From Thermomonas beijingensis (GTDB lineage Bacteria; Pseudomonadota; Gammaproteobacteria; Xanthomonadales; Xanthomonadaceae), in contig NZ_JAIQDJ010000008.1 of the NCBI RefSeq assembly GCF_020034655.1, positions 22,745 to 86,744 on the forward strand: a DNA stretch of 64,000 bases, given 5' to 3'. Position numbers and translations under genes: made by a program. How positions within the stretch are numbered: position 1 is the stretch's first letter; every line of letters starts with the position of its first letter. A model generated the notes under the pieces. It was given only the letters and a program-made list of their open reading frames with translations, did no database searches and was not told where the DNA came from. Positions 39,201 through 48,778 of the stretch are shown in pieces.

Positions 39201-39254
39201 GGCGGCTTTGACATCGGGCGCTTCTGGTACGTCAAGTACACCCAGAAGTTCTGA
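36252..39254 (+). CDS. TonB-dependent outer-membrane receptor (Oar-like)
   Basis: A 1000-residue receptor. The signal peptide ends near residue 28 (AAQAQ). The plug domain includes TLDTLVVTGSRIRQV and FITRDDIEKQGFQSVADIL, then the plug core GAARTLVLLNGRRLG. The barrel ends in VKYTQKF with a C-terminal Phe. A strong ribosome site (GAGGGGAG) precedes the ATG. Such large receptors in xanthomonads take up carbohydrates, peptides or siderophores; the substrate here cannot be read. No inner-membrane transporter gene is adjacent. Confidence 0.94.
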   Translation: MQFKTNRLRDAVVFALIIGSGIGAAQAQNAPATSDKDSKAKTLDTLVVTGSRIRQVDVETSQPVTFITRDDIEKQGFQSVADILQNITATGAPPISRASPLSAGEAAGGTFISLRNIGAARTLVLLNGRRLGVTTGGLADISTIPASAVERIEVLKDGASAIYGSDAIAGVINVITRQNFNGAMASVYYGQYGEGDGAIKKGDVVWGMGNDRGSIVVSGEYRKEDGVGATDRWFTQDPRGPLHPTDNWTTVGAYGGFVTTASTPIPGIPAGTRVILKAGGDPRNPADYIRQNVATGTCAGATTSTGCTPGSIADKTNTLEQTDLRTPLESKSLNIDGNLKLTDAITAKVGVLYSNRVSNRTVAGYPMQAASFNTPMSAQSYFNPTGATISNWWRRTWEVPRISGSDLTTYRISASLEGSFEGFNGMPWDWDVSYMHNSNKLLQNTYGNLNLANVRNAVGASFKDASGNVVCGTPGNVVAGCQVWNPFLAYGVTGAGALSGNQALQNYLFQEEHATGETTTKVWAVNLAGSLFSLPAGELGFAVGAEYRNESGKFVPDALAVTGGSTNLSSGPTRGGYNVKEFYAELSAPLLKDVVMAKELTLNLASRYSKYNTFGNTTNSKLGFVWKPLDQLMLRGTVAEGFRAPTIADLYGGSSETFSFFTDPCDTLFGSSAQNATTRGNCTNGVGGNGALGALAATYRQRSQTGLAGSPNTQTPIAFVSGSNPLLQPETSKTKTLGAVWSPPWVENLNMALDWWKIRIENTIVADSPDLILNDCYVQGIASRCNAALFTRAADGTPRVTYGSRNAGYRLVEGFDFDISYRWSWAAVGDFRVTSNSTYTSKDILISTNDPRYPVSSVGVTSTFRIRSNANLSWERGIFGASWMVRYYSSMAEGCTYFVPGLNDPNLECNQIQYAPTGGFVTGTTTPASAIRRRNVHGATVFNDLQFRVKLPWDANVSVGANNAFNKIGPILYTQPSANVNYYGGFDIGRFWYVKYTQKF

Positions 39255-39280
39255 TCCGGCATTGCAAGGCTGCACGATCA

Positions 39281-39307
39281 GGGCCGCCCTTCGGGGTGGC
39301 CCTTTTT
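39281..39307 (+). terminator. Intrinsic terminator after the TonB receptor
   Basis: A GC-rich stem (GGGCCGCCC / GGGGTGGCCC) with a small loop is followed by TTTTT. Confidence 0.85.
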
Positions 39308-39390
39308 GTCTGCCTTGAAACGTGACCTCCTCCGCACAAACGCGCCCTGCCGCGACCTTCCATAGCCGCCCCTTGGATGCGCCTCTCGGC

Positions 39391-39396
39391 CATAAT
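39391..39396 (+). promoter_or_regulatory. -10-like element of plsB
   Basis: CATAAT ends 7 bases before the ATG at 39404, close to the 6-base spacing seen at other genes here. Confidence 0.45.
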
Positions 39397-39403
39397 GCGG
39401 GGG

Positions 39404-42193
39404 ATGCCAAATCGTCAGCCCCCTCCGCAGGCCAGCCTGTTTGACCCGCCCAATACCAACGACCCTGCGTCTGTGGCCGATGCGGCTGCGCCGGAGAGCA
39501 CGCTGCCGCGGGACGCGGCACCGTTACCGCTGCCTGAATTTCTGACTGCAAAAGCCCCGCCCGCTACGGCCGCGCCGGTAACCGACGACACCGCAACCGC
39601 CAAGCCTGCAGCAATAACGGAGGGCTCGCCAACGCTGCCTGCGCCACCACTGCGCACCAGCAAGGTACGCGTGCCGTGGTGGGCACGGGGGCTGGGCGCG
39701 GTGCTGGATCCGTGGCTGCAGTTGGATATTGCGGCAGACTCGGTACGTGGCCATGAGGATCAACGCCCGATCTGCTATGTACTGGAAGACTATGGCCTGT
39801 CCAACGCACTGATCTTGCAGCGTGCCTGCCGCGAGGCCAGGCTGCCGCTGCCGCTGCAACCGATCAGCGGTGATCCGCTGGGCCGCAAGCGTGCCTATGT
39901 TGCCCTGTCGCGCCGGCATGCCAATGCGTTGGGCCTGTTGCCCGGGGCCGAGCACAAGACCCATTCAGGCTCGCTGGCACGCTTGCTGCAGGCGCACCGA
40001 GACAAGCCGGCATTGGACGTGCAACTGGTGCCGGTGTCGATCTTCGTGGGGCAAGCCCCCAAGCGCAGCAGCGGCTGGTTCTCGGTGCTGTTCTCGGAAA
40101 ACTGGACCTTGGTCGGGCGCTTCCGCCGCTTGCTGGCGATCTTGCTCAATGGGCGCGATACCTTGGTGCAGTTTGCGACACCGATGTCGATTCGCGAATC
40201 GCTGGCCGAAGAGCTGCCGCCCGAACGTGCCGTACGCAAGGTGTCGCGTGTCCTGCGTACCCATTTCCGGCGTGTGCGTGAAGTGGTGATTGGTCCGGAT
40301 TTGTCCACCCGCCGCATGTTGTCCGAGCAAGTGTTATCGGCACCGCTGGTGAAGGACGCCATTGCCGATCAGGCGCGCCGCGACAACAGCAAGCCGGAGG
40401 AGGCATGGAAGAAAGCCAATGCCTATTTCTGGGAAATCGCCGCCGACTATTCCAACACCGTGGTGCGCTCGGTCAGCTTTTTGCTGACGCCGGTGTGGAA
40501 CCGCATCTATCGCGGCGTGCTGGTGCATCACCTGGATAAATTCAAGCAGGAAGCACCGGGCCACGAAGTGGTATACGTGCCCAGCCACCGCAGCCACATG
40601 GATTACTTGCTGCTGAGTTATTTGTTGTATTCCCACGGCGTGGTGCCGCCGCATATTTTTGCCGGCATCAATCTCAATTTGCCGGTGGTCGGCAGCATCC
40701 TGCGCCGCAGCGGTGCGTTCTTTGCACGACGCAGTTTCAAGGGTAACGCGCTGTATTCTGCGGTGTTCCGCGAATACATGGCGCAGTTGGTGGCCGGTGG
40801 TTATTCCATCGAGTATTTCATCGAGGGTGGGCGTTCACGCACCGGCCGCCTGTTGCAACCCAAGGGCGGCTCACTGGCGATGACGGTGCGCGCCTATCTG
40901 CGCCAGCCGACCCGGCCGATGCTGTTTCAGCCGGTGTATATCGGCTATGAAAAACTGATGGAAGGCCGCAGCTATCTGGATGAATTATCCGGCAAGCCGA
41001 AAGAAAAAGAATCGATTTGGCAGCTGATCACCGGCATTCCCAAAGTGCTGCGCAGCAATTACGGGCAAGTGGTAGTGAACTTTGGCGAGCGCATCCAATT
41101 GGCGGATGTCCTCGCTCAACACGCACCTGACTGGGATGGCCAGCCAGTCGCCGATGACGCAAAGCCGGCATGGTTTGCGCGCGTAGTGGATGCGCTGGCG
41201 CAGAAGATTCAGGTCAATGTCAATCGTGCCGCCGACGTCAACCCAATCAATCTGCTGGCATTGGCACTGTTGTCCACGCCCAAGCACGCGATGGGCGAAG
41301 CCGACCTGCTGGCGCAGATCGCGCTGTCGAAAACCTTGTTGGCGGACGTGGCGTATTCCGAATGGGTCACGGTAACGCCGCACACCCCGCAGCAAATCAT
41401 TGCGCATGGCGAAGAAATTGGTCTGATTACCCGCACCCAACACCCACTGGGCGATGTGTTGGGTGTGGAAGGCGACCAAGCGGTGCTGTTGTCGTATTTC
41501 CGCAACAATGTGCTGCATCTGTTCACCGCCTCGTCGTGGATTGCGGTGTGCTTCCAGAACAACCGGCGCATGGGGCGGCGGCAATTGCAGCAAATCGGAC
41601 GCAGCCTGTATCCGTTCTTGCAGGCCGAGCTGTTTTTGCCGTGGGATGCCGACACCTTTGCACAGCGCATCGACCGCACCATCGAGGTGTTCATTCACGA
41701 AGGCCTGCTGGAGCAAGTCAGCGAGGACGATGGCGGCATCTTGCAGCGCAATGCCGGTCAAAGTGACGAAGTGTTCCGCCTGCGCGCACTCGGCCACACC
41801 TTGCAGCAAGCGTTCGAGCGCTATTACATCGCCATCAGCGTGCTGGTGAAAAACGGCCCCGGCGTGTTGGGTGCTGGCGAGCTGGAAAGCATGTGCCAGC
41901 TTGCCGCACAACGGCTATCGCTGCTGTACGCGCCGGCTGCACCCGAGTTCTTCGATAAAGCGCTGTTCCGCAGCTTCATCCAGCAACTGCGTGAGCTGAA
42001 ACTGGTGTGGCCAAACCCCGACAGCAGCAAGTTGATGTTCGATGAGCGTCTCAACGCCTGGGCCAAGGATGCGCGCGTGGTGCTGGGCCGCGAATTACGC
42101 CACACCATCGAAAAAATCAGCCCGGATACAGGGCGAACGACTGGCGAACAGCCCGCATTGGCGGACGCCAGCCAAGCCAATATCGACGCCTGA
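39404..42193 (+). CDS. plsB: Glycerol-3-phosphate acyltransferase PlsB
   Basis: This inner-membrane enzyme acylates sn-glycerol-3-phosphate, the first step of phospholipid synthesis. The 929-residue protein has the four acyltransferase motifs: VPSHRSHMDYLLLSY (His-x4-Asp), GAFFARRSFKGN, YFIEGGRSRTGR and FQPVYIGYEKL. The first 90 residues are Pro/Ala/Thr-rich and probably disordered. The start at 39404 is preferred because of the leaderless -10; ATG 39395 and 39377 are possible. It is convergent with the RCC1-like gene. Confidence 0.94.
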   Translation: MPNRQPPPQASLFDPPNTNDPASVADAAAPESTLPRDAAPLPLPEFLTAKAPPATAAPVTDDTATAKPAAITEGSPTLPAPPLRTSKVRVPWWARGLGAVLDPWLQLDIAADSVRGHEDQRPICYVLEDYGLSNALILQRACREARLPLPLQPISGDPLGRKRAYVALSRRHANALGLLPGAEHKTHSGSLARLLQAHRDKPALDVQLVPVSIFVGQAPKRSSGWFSVLFSENWTLVGRFRRLLAILLNGRDTLVQFATPMSIRESLAEELPPERAVRKVSRVLRTHFRRVREVVIGPDLSTRRMLSEQVLSAPLVKDAIADQARRDNSKPEEAWKKANAYFWEIAADYSNTVVRSVSFLLTPVWNRIYRGVLVHHLDKFKQEAPGHEVVYVPSHRSHMDYLLLSYLLYSHGVVPPHIFAGINLNLPVVGSILRRSGAFFARRSFKGNALYSAVFREYMAQLVAGGYSIEYFIEGGRSRTGRLLQPKGGSLAMTVRAYLRQPTRPMLFQPVYIGYEKLMEGRSYLDELSGKPKEKESIWQLITGIPKVLRSNYGQVVVNFGERIQLADVLAQHAPDWDGQPVADDAKPAWFARVVDALAQKIQVNVNRAADVNPINLLALALLSTPKHAMGEADLLAQIALSKTLLADVAYSEWVTVTPHTPQQIIAHGEEIGLITRTQHPLGDVLGVEGDQAVLLSYFRNNVLHLFTASSWIAVCFQNNRRMGRRQLQQIGRSLYPFLQAELFLPWDADTFAQRIDRTIEVFIHEGLLEQVSEDDGGILQRNAGQSDEVFRLRALGHTLQQAFERYYIAISVLVKNGPGVLGAGELESMCQLAAQRLSLLYAPAAPEFFDKALFRSFIQQLRELKLVWPNPDSSKLMFDERLNAWAKDARVVLGRELRHTIEKISPDTGRTTGEQPALADASQANIDA

Positions 42194-42203
42194 TGCAGAC
42201 ACA

Positions 42204-42223
42204 GACGGGGCCGAAGCCCCGTC
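42204..42223. terminator. Hairpin between convergent plsB and RCC1-like genes
   Basis: GACGGGGC-CGAA-GCCCCGTC is a perfect 8-bp stem with a stable tetraloop located between two convergent stops. No T-run follows. Confidence 0.5.
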
Positions 42224-42251
42224 ATTGAACAGTGCCTGGAACAATGCAAAA

Positions 42252-43940
42252 TCAGGGGGTGCCCCAGCAAGTGCGGGTGCCATCGTCACGCACCGCACAG
42301 CTTTGGTAGTACGACGCGCTGACATGTACAAAGCGCCCTGCCGGAGGTGACGCCTGGCCGTGGGAGTTGTCGCCCCAGCAGGCCAGCTCGCCGTTGTCGC
42401 GAATCGCACAGGCATGATCCTCGCCGGTTGCCAACGCCTTGAAGTAACCGGTGGGTACCGGCGTTGTGGTCATGGGCCCACCCCAGCAAACCACGCTGCC
42501 AGTGGAGCGCAGGCCGCAGCTGAACTGGCTGCCCTCGCCAATCGCCAACCAGCCACTCCCCGGAACATTGAGGGCGCCGCTGCCGTTGTTGCCCCAGCAA
42601 CGTGCGCTGCCGTCATTGACGATGCCGCAGCCGTGGAAGCTGCCACGGCCGAGCTGGCGGTAGTAGGCACCGATGCCGATGGGCAGAATCGCAGGCATGT
42701 TTTGTCCGCTATTGTTCCAGCCCCAGCAGCCGAATCCTCCGTTCCCGCTCAGCGCACAGCCACCCAAACTTCCCACCCGCATGTCGGCATATTGACCAGT
42801 GGGCGGGCTAGCGCGGTTGCTGTCATTGAACCCCCAGCATGACAGCGCACCGGCCGCCGAGCGTGCACAGCTGTAGCCACCGCCGGCGCCAACATCGGCA
42901 TAGCTACCGGCCGGTGGCGTTGCTTCACCGGAGCTGTTGGAGCCCGAGCACACCAGGCTGCCATCGGCACCCAGATCACAGGCATGCGTGGCACCGGCGG
43001 CAACGGTTCCCATCCCGAAGACTCCCTTCGGGGCAGTCGCCTGGCCCTTGTCGTTCCTGCCCCAGCACACAACGCGACCACCGGCGGTCAGTGCGCACGC
43101 ATGGTAATAACCTGCGGTGAGTGCAACATAGGTGTTTACCCTGCTGATCGGCGGTGAAGCCTGGCCGAAGGTGTTATCGCCGCCACACACGATGCGTCCG
43201 TTGAGCGTCAACCCACAGGTGAAGTTCACGCCGGCTGCCAACGCCGTATAGACCTGGCCGGAAGGCAAATTGTTGTTCTGATTATTACCCCAGCAAAGCG
43301 CCGTGCCGTTCGCGCGCAGGCCGCAATTGTGGTAGTAGCCCGATGTAATTGCGGTAAACCGTTCATTGGCGGGAACGTCGAGACTGCCTGCCAAATTGTC
43401 ACCCCAGCAAGTCGCAACGCCCGCTGCAGTCAATGCGCATGAGTGTGCCCAGCCGGCCGTCACTGCGGCAAATGCAGCCTTGTTTGGTGGCGTTGCTTCG
43501 CCATGGCTATTGCTTCCCCAGCACAGCACGGTGCCATTGGAGCGCAAGCCGCAGGCATGGTCGCCGCCGGCCGCAATGGTGGTGAATGTTGCGCCTGCGG
43601 GAACCGCTTGCACGCTGCTGCTTCCACCCCAGCATTCGACGCTGCCATCAGAATGCAGGCCGCAGCCGAAGTTCTCACCCATCGTCACCGCAGTGAAGTT
43701 CCCCCGTGGGGGGGGCAGGGTTCCAAACCAATTATTGCCCCAGCACTGCGCCGCAGCCCGTTGATTCAGTGCGCACGTTGCGTCGCTGCCTGCCGCCAAC
43801 GCCACCACCCGCCCGCGCCCGTCCGCAATGGCTCCGGCACTGGTTTGCGCCATCACCCCGCCAGAGCATAGCCCTGCAACCGTCAGAATCAGCCCGAACA
43901 CGCTTGTGCGTGCCCGCCACACGTTTGCGCCCACGTTCAT
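42252..43940 (-). CDS. Secreted RCC1-like repeat protein with paired cysteines
   Basis: A 562-residue protein with a signal peptide ending near VMAQ. It is built of 14 repeats of about 35-40 residues, each ending in a core like CGLRSNGTVLCWG, with two cysteines nine residues apart. Repeats 6 and 8 have GG or SG in place of WG. RCC1-type repeats form seven-bladed propellers, so 14 repeats suggest two propellers; the cysteines would form disulfides outside the cytosol. The ATG at 43940 is preceded by an in-frame GTG. Function is unknown; binding or adhesion is possible. Confidence 0.85.
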   Translation of the reverse strand: MNVGANVWRARTSVFGLILTVAGLCSGGVMAQTSAGAIADGRGRVVALAAGSDATCALNQRAAAQCWGNNWFGTLPPPRGNFTAVTMGENFGCGLHSDGSVECWGGSSSVQAVPAGATFTTIAAGGDHACGLRSNGTVLCWGSNSHGEATPPNKAAFAAVTAGWAHSCALTAAGVATCWGDNLAGSLDVPANERFTAITSGYYHNCGLRANGTALCWGNNQNNNLPSGQVYTALAAGVNFTCGLTLNGRIVCGGDNTFGQASPPISRVNTYVALTAGYYHACALTAGGRVVCWGRNDKGQATAPKGVFGMGTVAAGATHACDLGADGSLVCSGSNSSGEATPPAGSYADVGAGGGYSCARSAAGALSCWGFNDSNRASPPTGQYADMRVGSLGGCALSGNGGFGCWGWNNSGQNMPAILPIGIGAYYRQLGRGSFHGCGIVNDGSARCWGNNGSGALNVPGSGWLAIGEGSQFSCGLRSTGSVVCWGGPMTTTPVPTGYFKALATGEDHACAIRDNGELACWGDNSHGQASPPAGRFVHVSASYYQSCAVRDDGTRTCWGTP

Positions 43941-44020
43941 CACGCCATCCTCGTTGCCGACCCAGTGCCGGCTTCAACACAGTTATCGAGGTCTGGCGGT
44001 GAAAGCGGACAGCCGGTCAC

Positions 44021-46093
44021 TCACACCGACAAGTGCTCGATCGCCGCCACGCTGCCCAAGCGTGCCGCGAGGCGCTGCAGCAGGGCCAAACGATTGGCGC
44101 GGATGGCGGGGTCTTCGGCATTGACCATCACCGCATCGAAGAACGCATCCACCGGTGCGCGCAGTTGCGCCAGCCGGGTCAGCACCGTCACGTAGTCGCC
44201 CTGCGCCAGCGCCAAGCCGGTATCGGCGTAGGCGGCCTCCACCGCTTCGGCCAGCGCCAGTTCGGCCGGTTCCTTGAGCAGCGCCGCGTCTTCCATCAGC
44301 GGAATCGCGATGTCGGCTTTTTTCAGGATATTGCCGATGCGTTTGTTGGCGGCGGCCAGTGCGCCGGCTTCCGGCAATTGCGCGAAGACACCGATCGCAT
44401 CCACACGGCGGGCGAAGTCGGCCAGCGAGGCGGGCTTGCCTTCGGCCACCGCCGTGAAGTGCGCGGCCGGCACGCCGCGATCGGCGAAGTAGCCGCGCAG
44501 GCGGTCGAGGATGAAGTCGTAGAGTTCATGTGCATCGGCCTGCACGCCCTTGCCGGCCAACTGATTGTTGGCGGCAACCAGCAGCGCTTGCAGGTTCAGC
44601 TCGAACCCGGACTCGATGATGGTGCGCGCCAGCCCCAGCGCGTTGCGGCGCAGCGCGAACGGGTCCTTGTTGCCGGTCGGCTTCAGGCCCGCGGCAAAGC
44701 CACCGGCCAAGGTGTCCAACCGCTCCGCAATCGCCAGCACCTTGCCCAGCGTTGATGCCGCGATGTCGTCGGCGGCGAAGCGCGGGCGGTAGCCTTCGTC
44801 GATGGCCAACGCCACCTCGGACGTTTCGCCCGCACGTTGCGCGTAGTAGCGCCCGGCAATGCCCTGCAATTCCGGGAACTCATTCACCATGCGCGATTGC
44901 AAATCGTTTTTTGCCAACTGCGCTGCGCGCTGCGCCTGCACGGGGTCGGCACCCACTTGCGCCGCGATGGTTTCGGCCAGTGCCGCCACGCGCGCCACCT
45001 TGTCGGCCACGCTGCCGAGTTTGGCCTGATAGGTGACGGTGTTCAGGCCATCGCCCATCGCCGCCAGGCCTTGCTTCAAATCTTCATCGAAGAAGAATTT
45101 GGCATCGGCAAAGCGCGGGCGAATCACGCGCTCATAGCCTTTGCGGATTTCCGCAGGCGCTTTCGATTCGATATTGGCAATGCCGATGAAGTGCTCGGTC
45201 AGCCGGCCCTGCGCATCCAGCACCGGGAAGAACTTCTGGTTGCTCTCCATGGTTTCGATCAGCGCTTCCTGCGGCACACTCAGGAACTCGCGCTCGAATG
45301 CGCAAGCCACTGCCACCGGCCATTCGTTGAGGCACACCACCTGCTGCAAATTGTCGTCGGTGATGCGCGCACTGCCACCGGCGGTGTTGGCGGCAGCTTC
45401 GACTTCCGCCAGCACACGGCTGCGGCGCTCGTCCGGGTCCACCAATACATGCGCGGCGCGCAAGGCGTCGATGTAGTCGCCGGGGCGGGCAATCCACACC
45501 GCGCCTTCGTGCATGAAGCGATGACCACGGCTCATGCGGCCCGCGCTGATGCCCAGCACCGCGACGTCCACGATCTCATCGCCCAGCAGCGCCACCAGCC
45601 AATGCAGCGGCCGCGCAAACCCGTAGCTGTGCGCGCCCCAGCGCATCGGCTTGGGGATCGGCATCGCCGCCATCGCCTCGGCCAGCACGTCTTGCAACAG
45701 CGCACGGGTGGCCGCGCCGGCCGTGGTGGCGCGATGCACGAAGCGCTCGCCCTTGCTGTCGGTGGTTTTTTCCAGTGCCGTCCAGTCCACTCCGGCCTTG
45801 GCAGCAAAGCCCTGCAATGCCTTGGTCGGCTGGCCGTCGGCATCCAGCGCGATGTTCAGATACGGGCCCAACACTTCCGACGTTTGCGGCGGCTGCTGAG
45901 TGGCCACACCCGGCAGCAACACGGCCAGACGGCGCGGCGAATACAGCGGCTTGGCCAGTGTGCGGTCAATGCTGATACCGCGCTTGTCCAGCGCGGCGAC
46001 CACGCCATCGAACAACGCCTGCGCCAAACCGGGCAGTGCCTTGACCGGAAGTTCTTCGGTGCCCAGTTCGATCAATAACGGCTGCATGCTCAT
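44021..46093 (-). CDS. glyS: Glycyl-tRNA synthetase beta subunit
   Basis: The beta subunit of the tetrameric bacterial glycyl-tRNA synthetase, which recognises tRNA. The 690-residue length is standard. It starts [20 protein letters not shown], the conserved opening, and ends with the anticodon-binding domain ([18 protein letters not shown]). It overlaps glyQ by 4 bp, so synthesis of the two subunits is coupled. Confidence 0.97.
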   Translation of the reverse strand: MSMQPLLIELGTEELPVKALPGLAQALFDGVVAALDKRGISIDRTLAKPLYSPRRLAVLLPGVATQQPPQTSEVLGPYLNIALDADGQPTKALQGFAAKAGVDWTALEKTTDSKGERFVHRATTAGAATRALLQDVLAEAMAAMPIPKPMRWGAHSYGFARPLHWLVALLGDEIVDVAVLGISAGRMSRGHRFMHEGAVWIARPGDYIDALRAAHVLVDPDERRSRVLAEVEAAANTAGGSARITDDNLQQVVCLNEWPVAVACAFEREFLSVPQEALIETMESNQKFFPVLDAQGRLTEHFIGIANIESKAPAEIRKGYERVIRPRFADAKFFFDEDLKQGLAAMGDGLNTVTYQAKLGSVADKVARVAALAETIAAQVGADPVQAQRAAQLAKNDLQSRMVNEFPELQGIAGRYYAQRAGETSEVALAIDEGYRPRFAADDIAASTLGKVLAIAERLDTLAGGFAAGLKPTGNKDPFALRRNALGLARTIIESGFELNLQALLVAANNQLAGKGVQADAHELYDFILDRLRGYFADRGVPAAHFTAVAEGKPASLADFARRVDAIGVFAQLPEAGALAAANKRIGNILKKADIAIPLMEDAALLKEPAELALAEAVEAAYADTGLALAQGDYVTVLTRLAQLRAPVDAFFDAVMVNAEDPAIRANRLALLQRLAARLGSVAAIEHLSV

Positions 46094-47022
46094 GCCGTGG
46101 CCTCCGTGCTGGCAGTGGCTTTCTTCAACCCCGGAAACCCCAGCTTTTCACGCTGGGCGAAATAACTTTCAGCCACCGCCTGCGCCAGTTTGCGCACACG
46201 CAGGATGTAGCGCTGGCGTTCGGTGACCGAGATCGCGCGGCGCGCATCCAGCAGGTTGAAACTGTGGCTGGCCTTGGTCACTTGCTCATACGCCGGCAGT
46301 GGCAAGCCGGCCTCGACCAGCTTCAGCGCTTCCGCTTCGCAGGCATCGAAGCGGTGGAACATTTCTTCGACATTGGCGTGTTCAAAGTTGTAGGCGCTCT
46401 GTTCCACTTCGTTCTGGTGATAGACATCGCCATAACTCACTGGCGCACCGTCTGGGCCATATGTCCACACCAGGTCATAGACGTTGTCGCAGTTTTGCAA
46501 ATACATGCACAGTCGTTCCAGCCCGTAGGTGATTTCCCCCAGTACCGGCCGGCATTCCAGGCCGCCGGCTTGCTGGAAGTAGGTGAACTGGGTCACTTCC
46601 ATGCCGTTCAGCCACACTTCCCAACCCAGGCCCCACGCACCCAGCGTGGGCGATTCCCAGTTGTCTTCGACCAAGCGCAAATCGTGCACCAGCGGATCGA
46701 TACCCAACTGTTTGAGCGAATCGAAATACAGCTCGACGATATTGTCGGGCGAGGGCTTCAGCGCCACCTGGTACTGGTAATAGCGCTGCAAGCGGTTGGG
46801 GTTTTCGCCATAACGGCCGTCGGTGGGGCGGCGGCTGGGCTGCACGTAGGCGGCGTTCCACGGCTCCGGGCCGATCGAACGCAGGAAGGTGGCCGGGTGG
46901 AAGGTGCCGGCCCCCACTTCCAGGTCGAGTGGCTGGATCAGCACGCAGCCCTGCTCGGCCCAATAGGCGTTGAGGCGGGTGATGAGTTCTTGGAAGGTGA
47001 TGGAAACGCGATGGGCAGTCAT
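46090..47022 (-). CDS. glyQ: Glycyl-tRNA synthetase alpha subunit
   Basis: The catalytic alpha subunit, which forms glycyl-adenylate. The 310-residue protein has the class II signatures [32 protein letters not shown] and [19 protein letters not shown]. The start at 47022 is preferred because conserved sequence begins there ([11 protein letters not shown]). It is the first gene of the glyQ-glyS pair and is divergent from the amidotransferase gene, 71 bases away. Confidence 0.97.
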   Translation of the reverse strand: MTAHRVSITFQELITRLNAYWAEQGCVLIQPLDLEVGAGTFHPATFLRSIGPEPWNAAYVQPSRRPTDGRYGENPNRLQRYYQYQVALKPSPDNIVELYFDSLKQLGIDPLVHDLRLVEDNWESPTLGAWGLGWEVWLNGMEVTQFTYFQQAGGLECRPVLGEITYGLERLCMYLQNCDNVYDLVWTYGPDGAPVSYGDVYHQNEVEQSAYNFEHANVEEMFHRFDACEAEALKLVEAGLPLPAYEQVTKASHSFNLLDARRAISVTERQRYILRVRKLAQAVAESYFAQREKLGFPGLKKATASTEATA

Positions 47023-47093
47023 GTTGACCAGGTGCAACGGTGTGGCCAAGTAGTATAAATGCGCACACGCACCCACCTTGCGCTTTCCTGCCT

Positions 47094-47804
47094 ATGCAAC
47101 CGTTCCTGATTCTTGAAACCGGGCAACCCACGCCGTCGATGCGCCGTTATGGCAGCTTTGCACACTGGATCCGGGTGGCTGCCGGGCTGGCGCGGGATGC
47201 GGCGGTGGTGGTGGATGTGGAAGCCGGTCAAGCCTTGCCCACCCGCGCAGGCTTTGCCGGGGTGATTGTCACCGGTTCGGCGGCGATGGTGACCGAGCAC
47301 CGTGACTGGAGCGAGCGCAGCGCCACCTGGCTGCACGAAGCCGCACACGCGGGGCTACCGCTATTGGGCATCTGCTACGGCCACCAATTGCTCGCGCATG
47401 CGCTGGGCGGGCAGGTAGGCAACAACCCAAATGGGCGGGAAATGGGCACGGTCGGCATCGACCTGCACCCGCAGGCGCACACCGACCCCTTGTTTGCTGG
47501 CCTGCCGGCGTGTTTTCCGGCACAAGCCACGCACCTGCAAAGCGTGCTGCAAGCCCCCGCTGGCGCCACCGTGTTGGCGCGCAATGCGCACGATGCCTGC
47601 CATGCGTTCCGCTGGGGCGAGCAAGTGTGGGGGCTGCAATTTCATCCCGAATTCAGCACCACCCATATGCGCGGCTATATCCATGCACGGCAGGACGCAT
47701 TGACGCACGAAGGCCGTGATGCCAAGCAGCTGGCGCACGCGGTCAGTGCCGCCCCGCTGGCACGCAAAATCCTGCGCAGATTTGTCCGTCACGCGCGGCG
47801 TTGA
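47094..47804 (+). CDS. Class I glutamine amidotransferase (GuaA-like)
   Basis: A 236-residue stand-alone glutaminase-type domain. The nucleophile Cys94 is in GICYGHQ and the His-Glu pair is in LQFHPEFST, so the triad is intact. It resembles the GATase half of GMP synthase but has no synthetase domain; relatives are annotated as YfeJ-like or gamma-glutamyl hydrolases acting on unknown substrates. TATAAA at 47054-47059 may be its -10. Confidence 0.88.
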   Translation: MQPFLILETGQPTPSMRRYGSFAHWIRVAAGLARDAAVVVDVEAGQALPTRAGFAGVIVTGSAAMVTEHRDWSERSATWLHEAAHAGLPLLGICYGHQLLAHALGGQVGNNPNGREMGTVGIDLHPQAHTDPLFAGLPACFPAQATHLQSVLQAPAGATVLARNAHDACHAFRWGEQVWGLQFHPEFSTTHMRGYIHARQDALTHEGRDAKQLAHAVSAAPLARKILRRFVRHARR

Positions 47805-47846
47805 CGCGCACTCCGGTATCCTGTGCGCATCTTCTCGAGGCGCAGC

Positions 47847-48773
47847 ATGGACATTCGCAGGTTGCCGGCCAGTCAGGGCTTGGTGTGGTTTCGGCAGGCA
47901 ATTGATTTGGGTGCAAAAAATCCGCGCGCGGTGTTCGGGGCGGCGTTGTTGGCGATTGCCTCGTTATATACCGCGGCGTTGCTGATGGTCTTGGCCTTGG
48001 CCACGCTGATGCTGGGTGGCAAGGCGATTGGCAGCAACCCGGACTTGGGCGTGGTGATGGCGGTGGCATTGCCGTTGACGCTGGTGATCATGGTGTTGGT
48101 GCCGGTGCTGCTGGGTGGCCTGATGCATGTCATCCGTGAAACCGAAGCTGGCCGGTTGGTGCGCGCTCGTGATGTGTTTGTCCCGCTGCGCAGCGCGCAG
48201 GGGCGGCGTTTGGCGTGGCTGGGGTTGGTACAAGTGGTACTGGCGGTCATCGGCGGGCTGTTGATGATGGCGATTGCCGGTGGCGATTACTGGCACGACT
48301 ACATGCAAGCCATGCAATCGGTGATGCAAGGCGCGGCACCGGTGTTGCCGGAGCCGCAGCATCCTGGCTTGCTGTTTTTGGTGCAGATGGCGTTCAACTA
48401 CTTCAGCTATGCGCTGATGCTGTTTTCGATTCCGCTGATGCTGTTTTCCGGCTGCAATGTAAGCACGGCTCTGCGCCATGCACTGCGCGCATCGGTAATC
48501 AACCTGAGCGCGAATTTGCTGGTGGGCGTACTGTTCTTGGGTGCGTTGATGCTGGCTGCATTTGTGGTGCTGCTGGTGGCCGGCTTGCTGGGTGTGATCG
48601 GCAATCTGATTCACGCGGTGGTGGGTAGCTTGCTGATGATGTTGGCGATGGTGGGGTTTGCCGCGGTGGTACTGGTCCTGCTGGCGGGTGCCAGTTATCT
48701 GGCATGGCGCGATACCTTCAGTGATGCCGCGTCATCGCCGCCGGTCACGCACATTCACGGCTTCGAGGCCTGA
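47847..48773 (+). CDS. BPSS1780-type membrane protein
   Basis: A 308-residue protein with about six long hydrophobic segments separated by short loops. The N-terminus (RRLPASQGLVWFRQAIDL, then ALFGAALL-like hydrophobic stretch) is typical of the BPSS1780 membrane family. Function is unknown. It is convergent with the RDD gene (5 bases apart). Confidence 0.8.
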   Translation: MDIRRLPASQGLVWFRQAIDLGAKNPRAVFGAALLAIASLYTAALLMVLALATLMLGGKAIGSNPDLGVVMAVALPLTLVIMVLVPVLLGGLMHVIRETEAGRLVRARDVFVPLRSAQGRRLAWLGLVQVVLAVIGGLLMMAIAGGDYWHDYMQAMQSVMQGAAPVLPEPQHPGLLFLVQMAFNYFSYALMLFSIPLMLFSGCNVSTALRHALRASVINLSANLLVGVLFLGALMLAAFVVLLVAGLLGVIGNLIHAVVGSLLMMLAMVGFAAVVLVLLAGASYLAWRDTFSDAASSPPVTHIHGFEA

Positions 48774-48778
48774 GGCAC

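Noticed and set aside
36186..39551. A 1121-codon open frame on the minus strand opposite the TonB receptor
   Set aside because: It mirrors the receptor coding frame, has Arg/His/Gly-rich shadow composition and no recognisable domain; GC-rich codon bias on the plus strand explains it.
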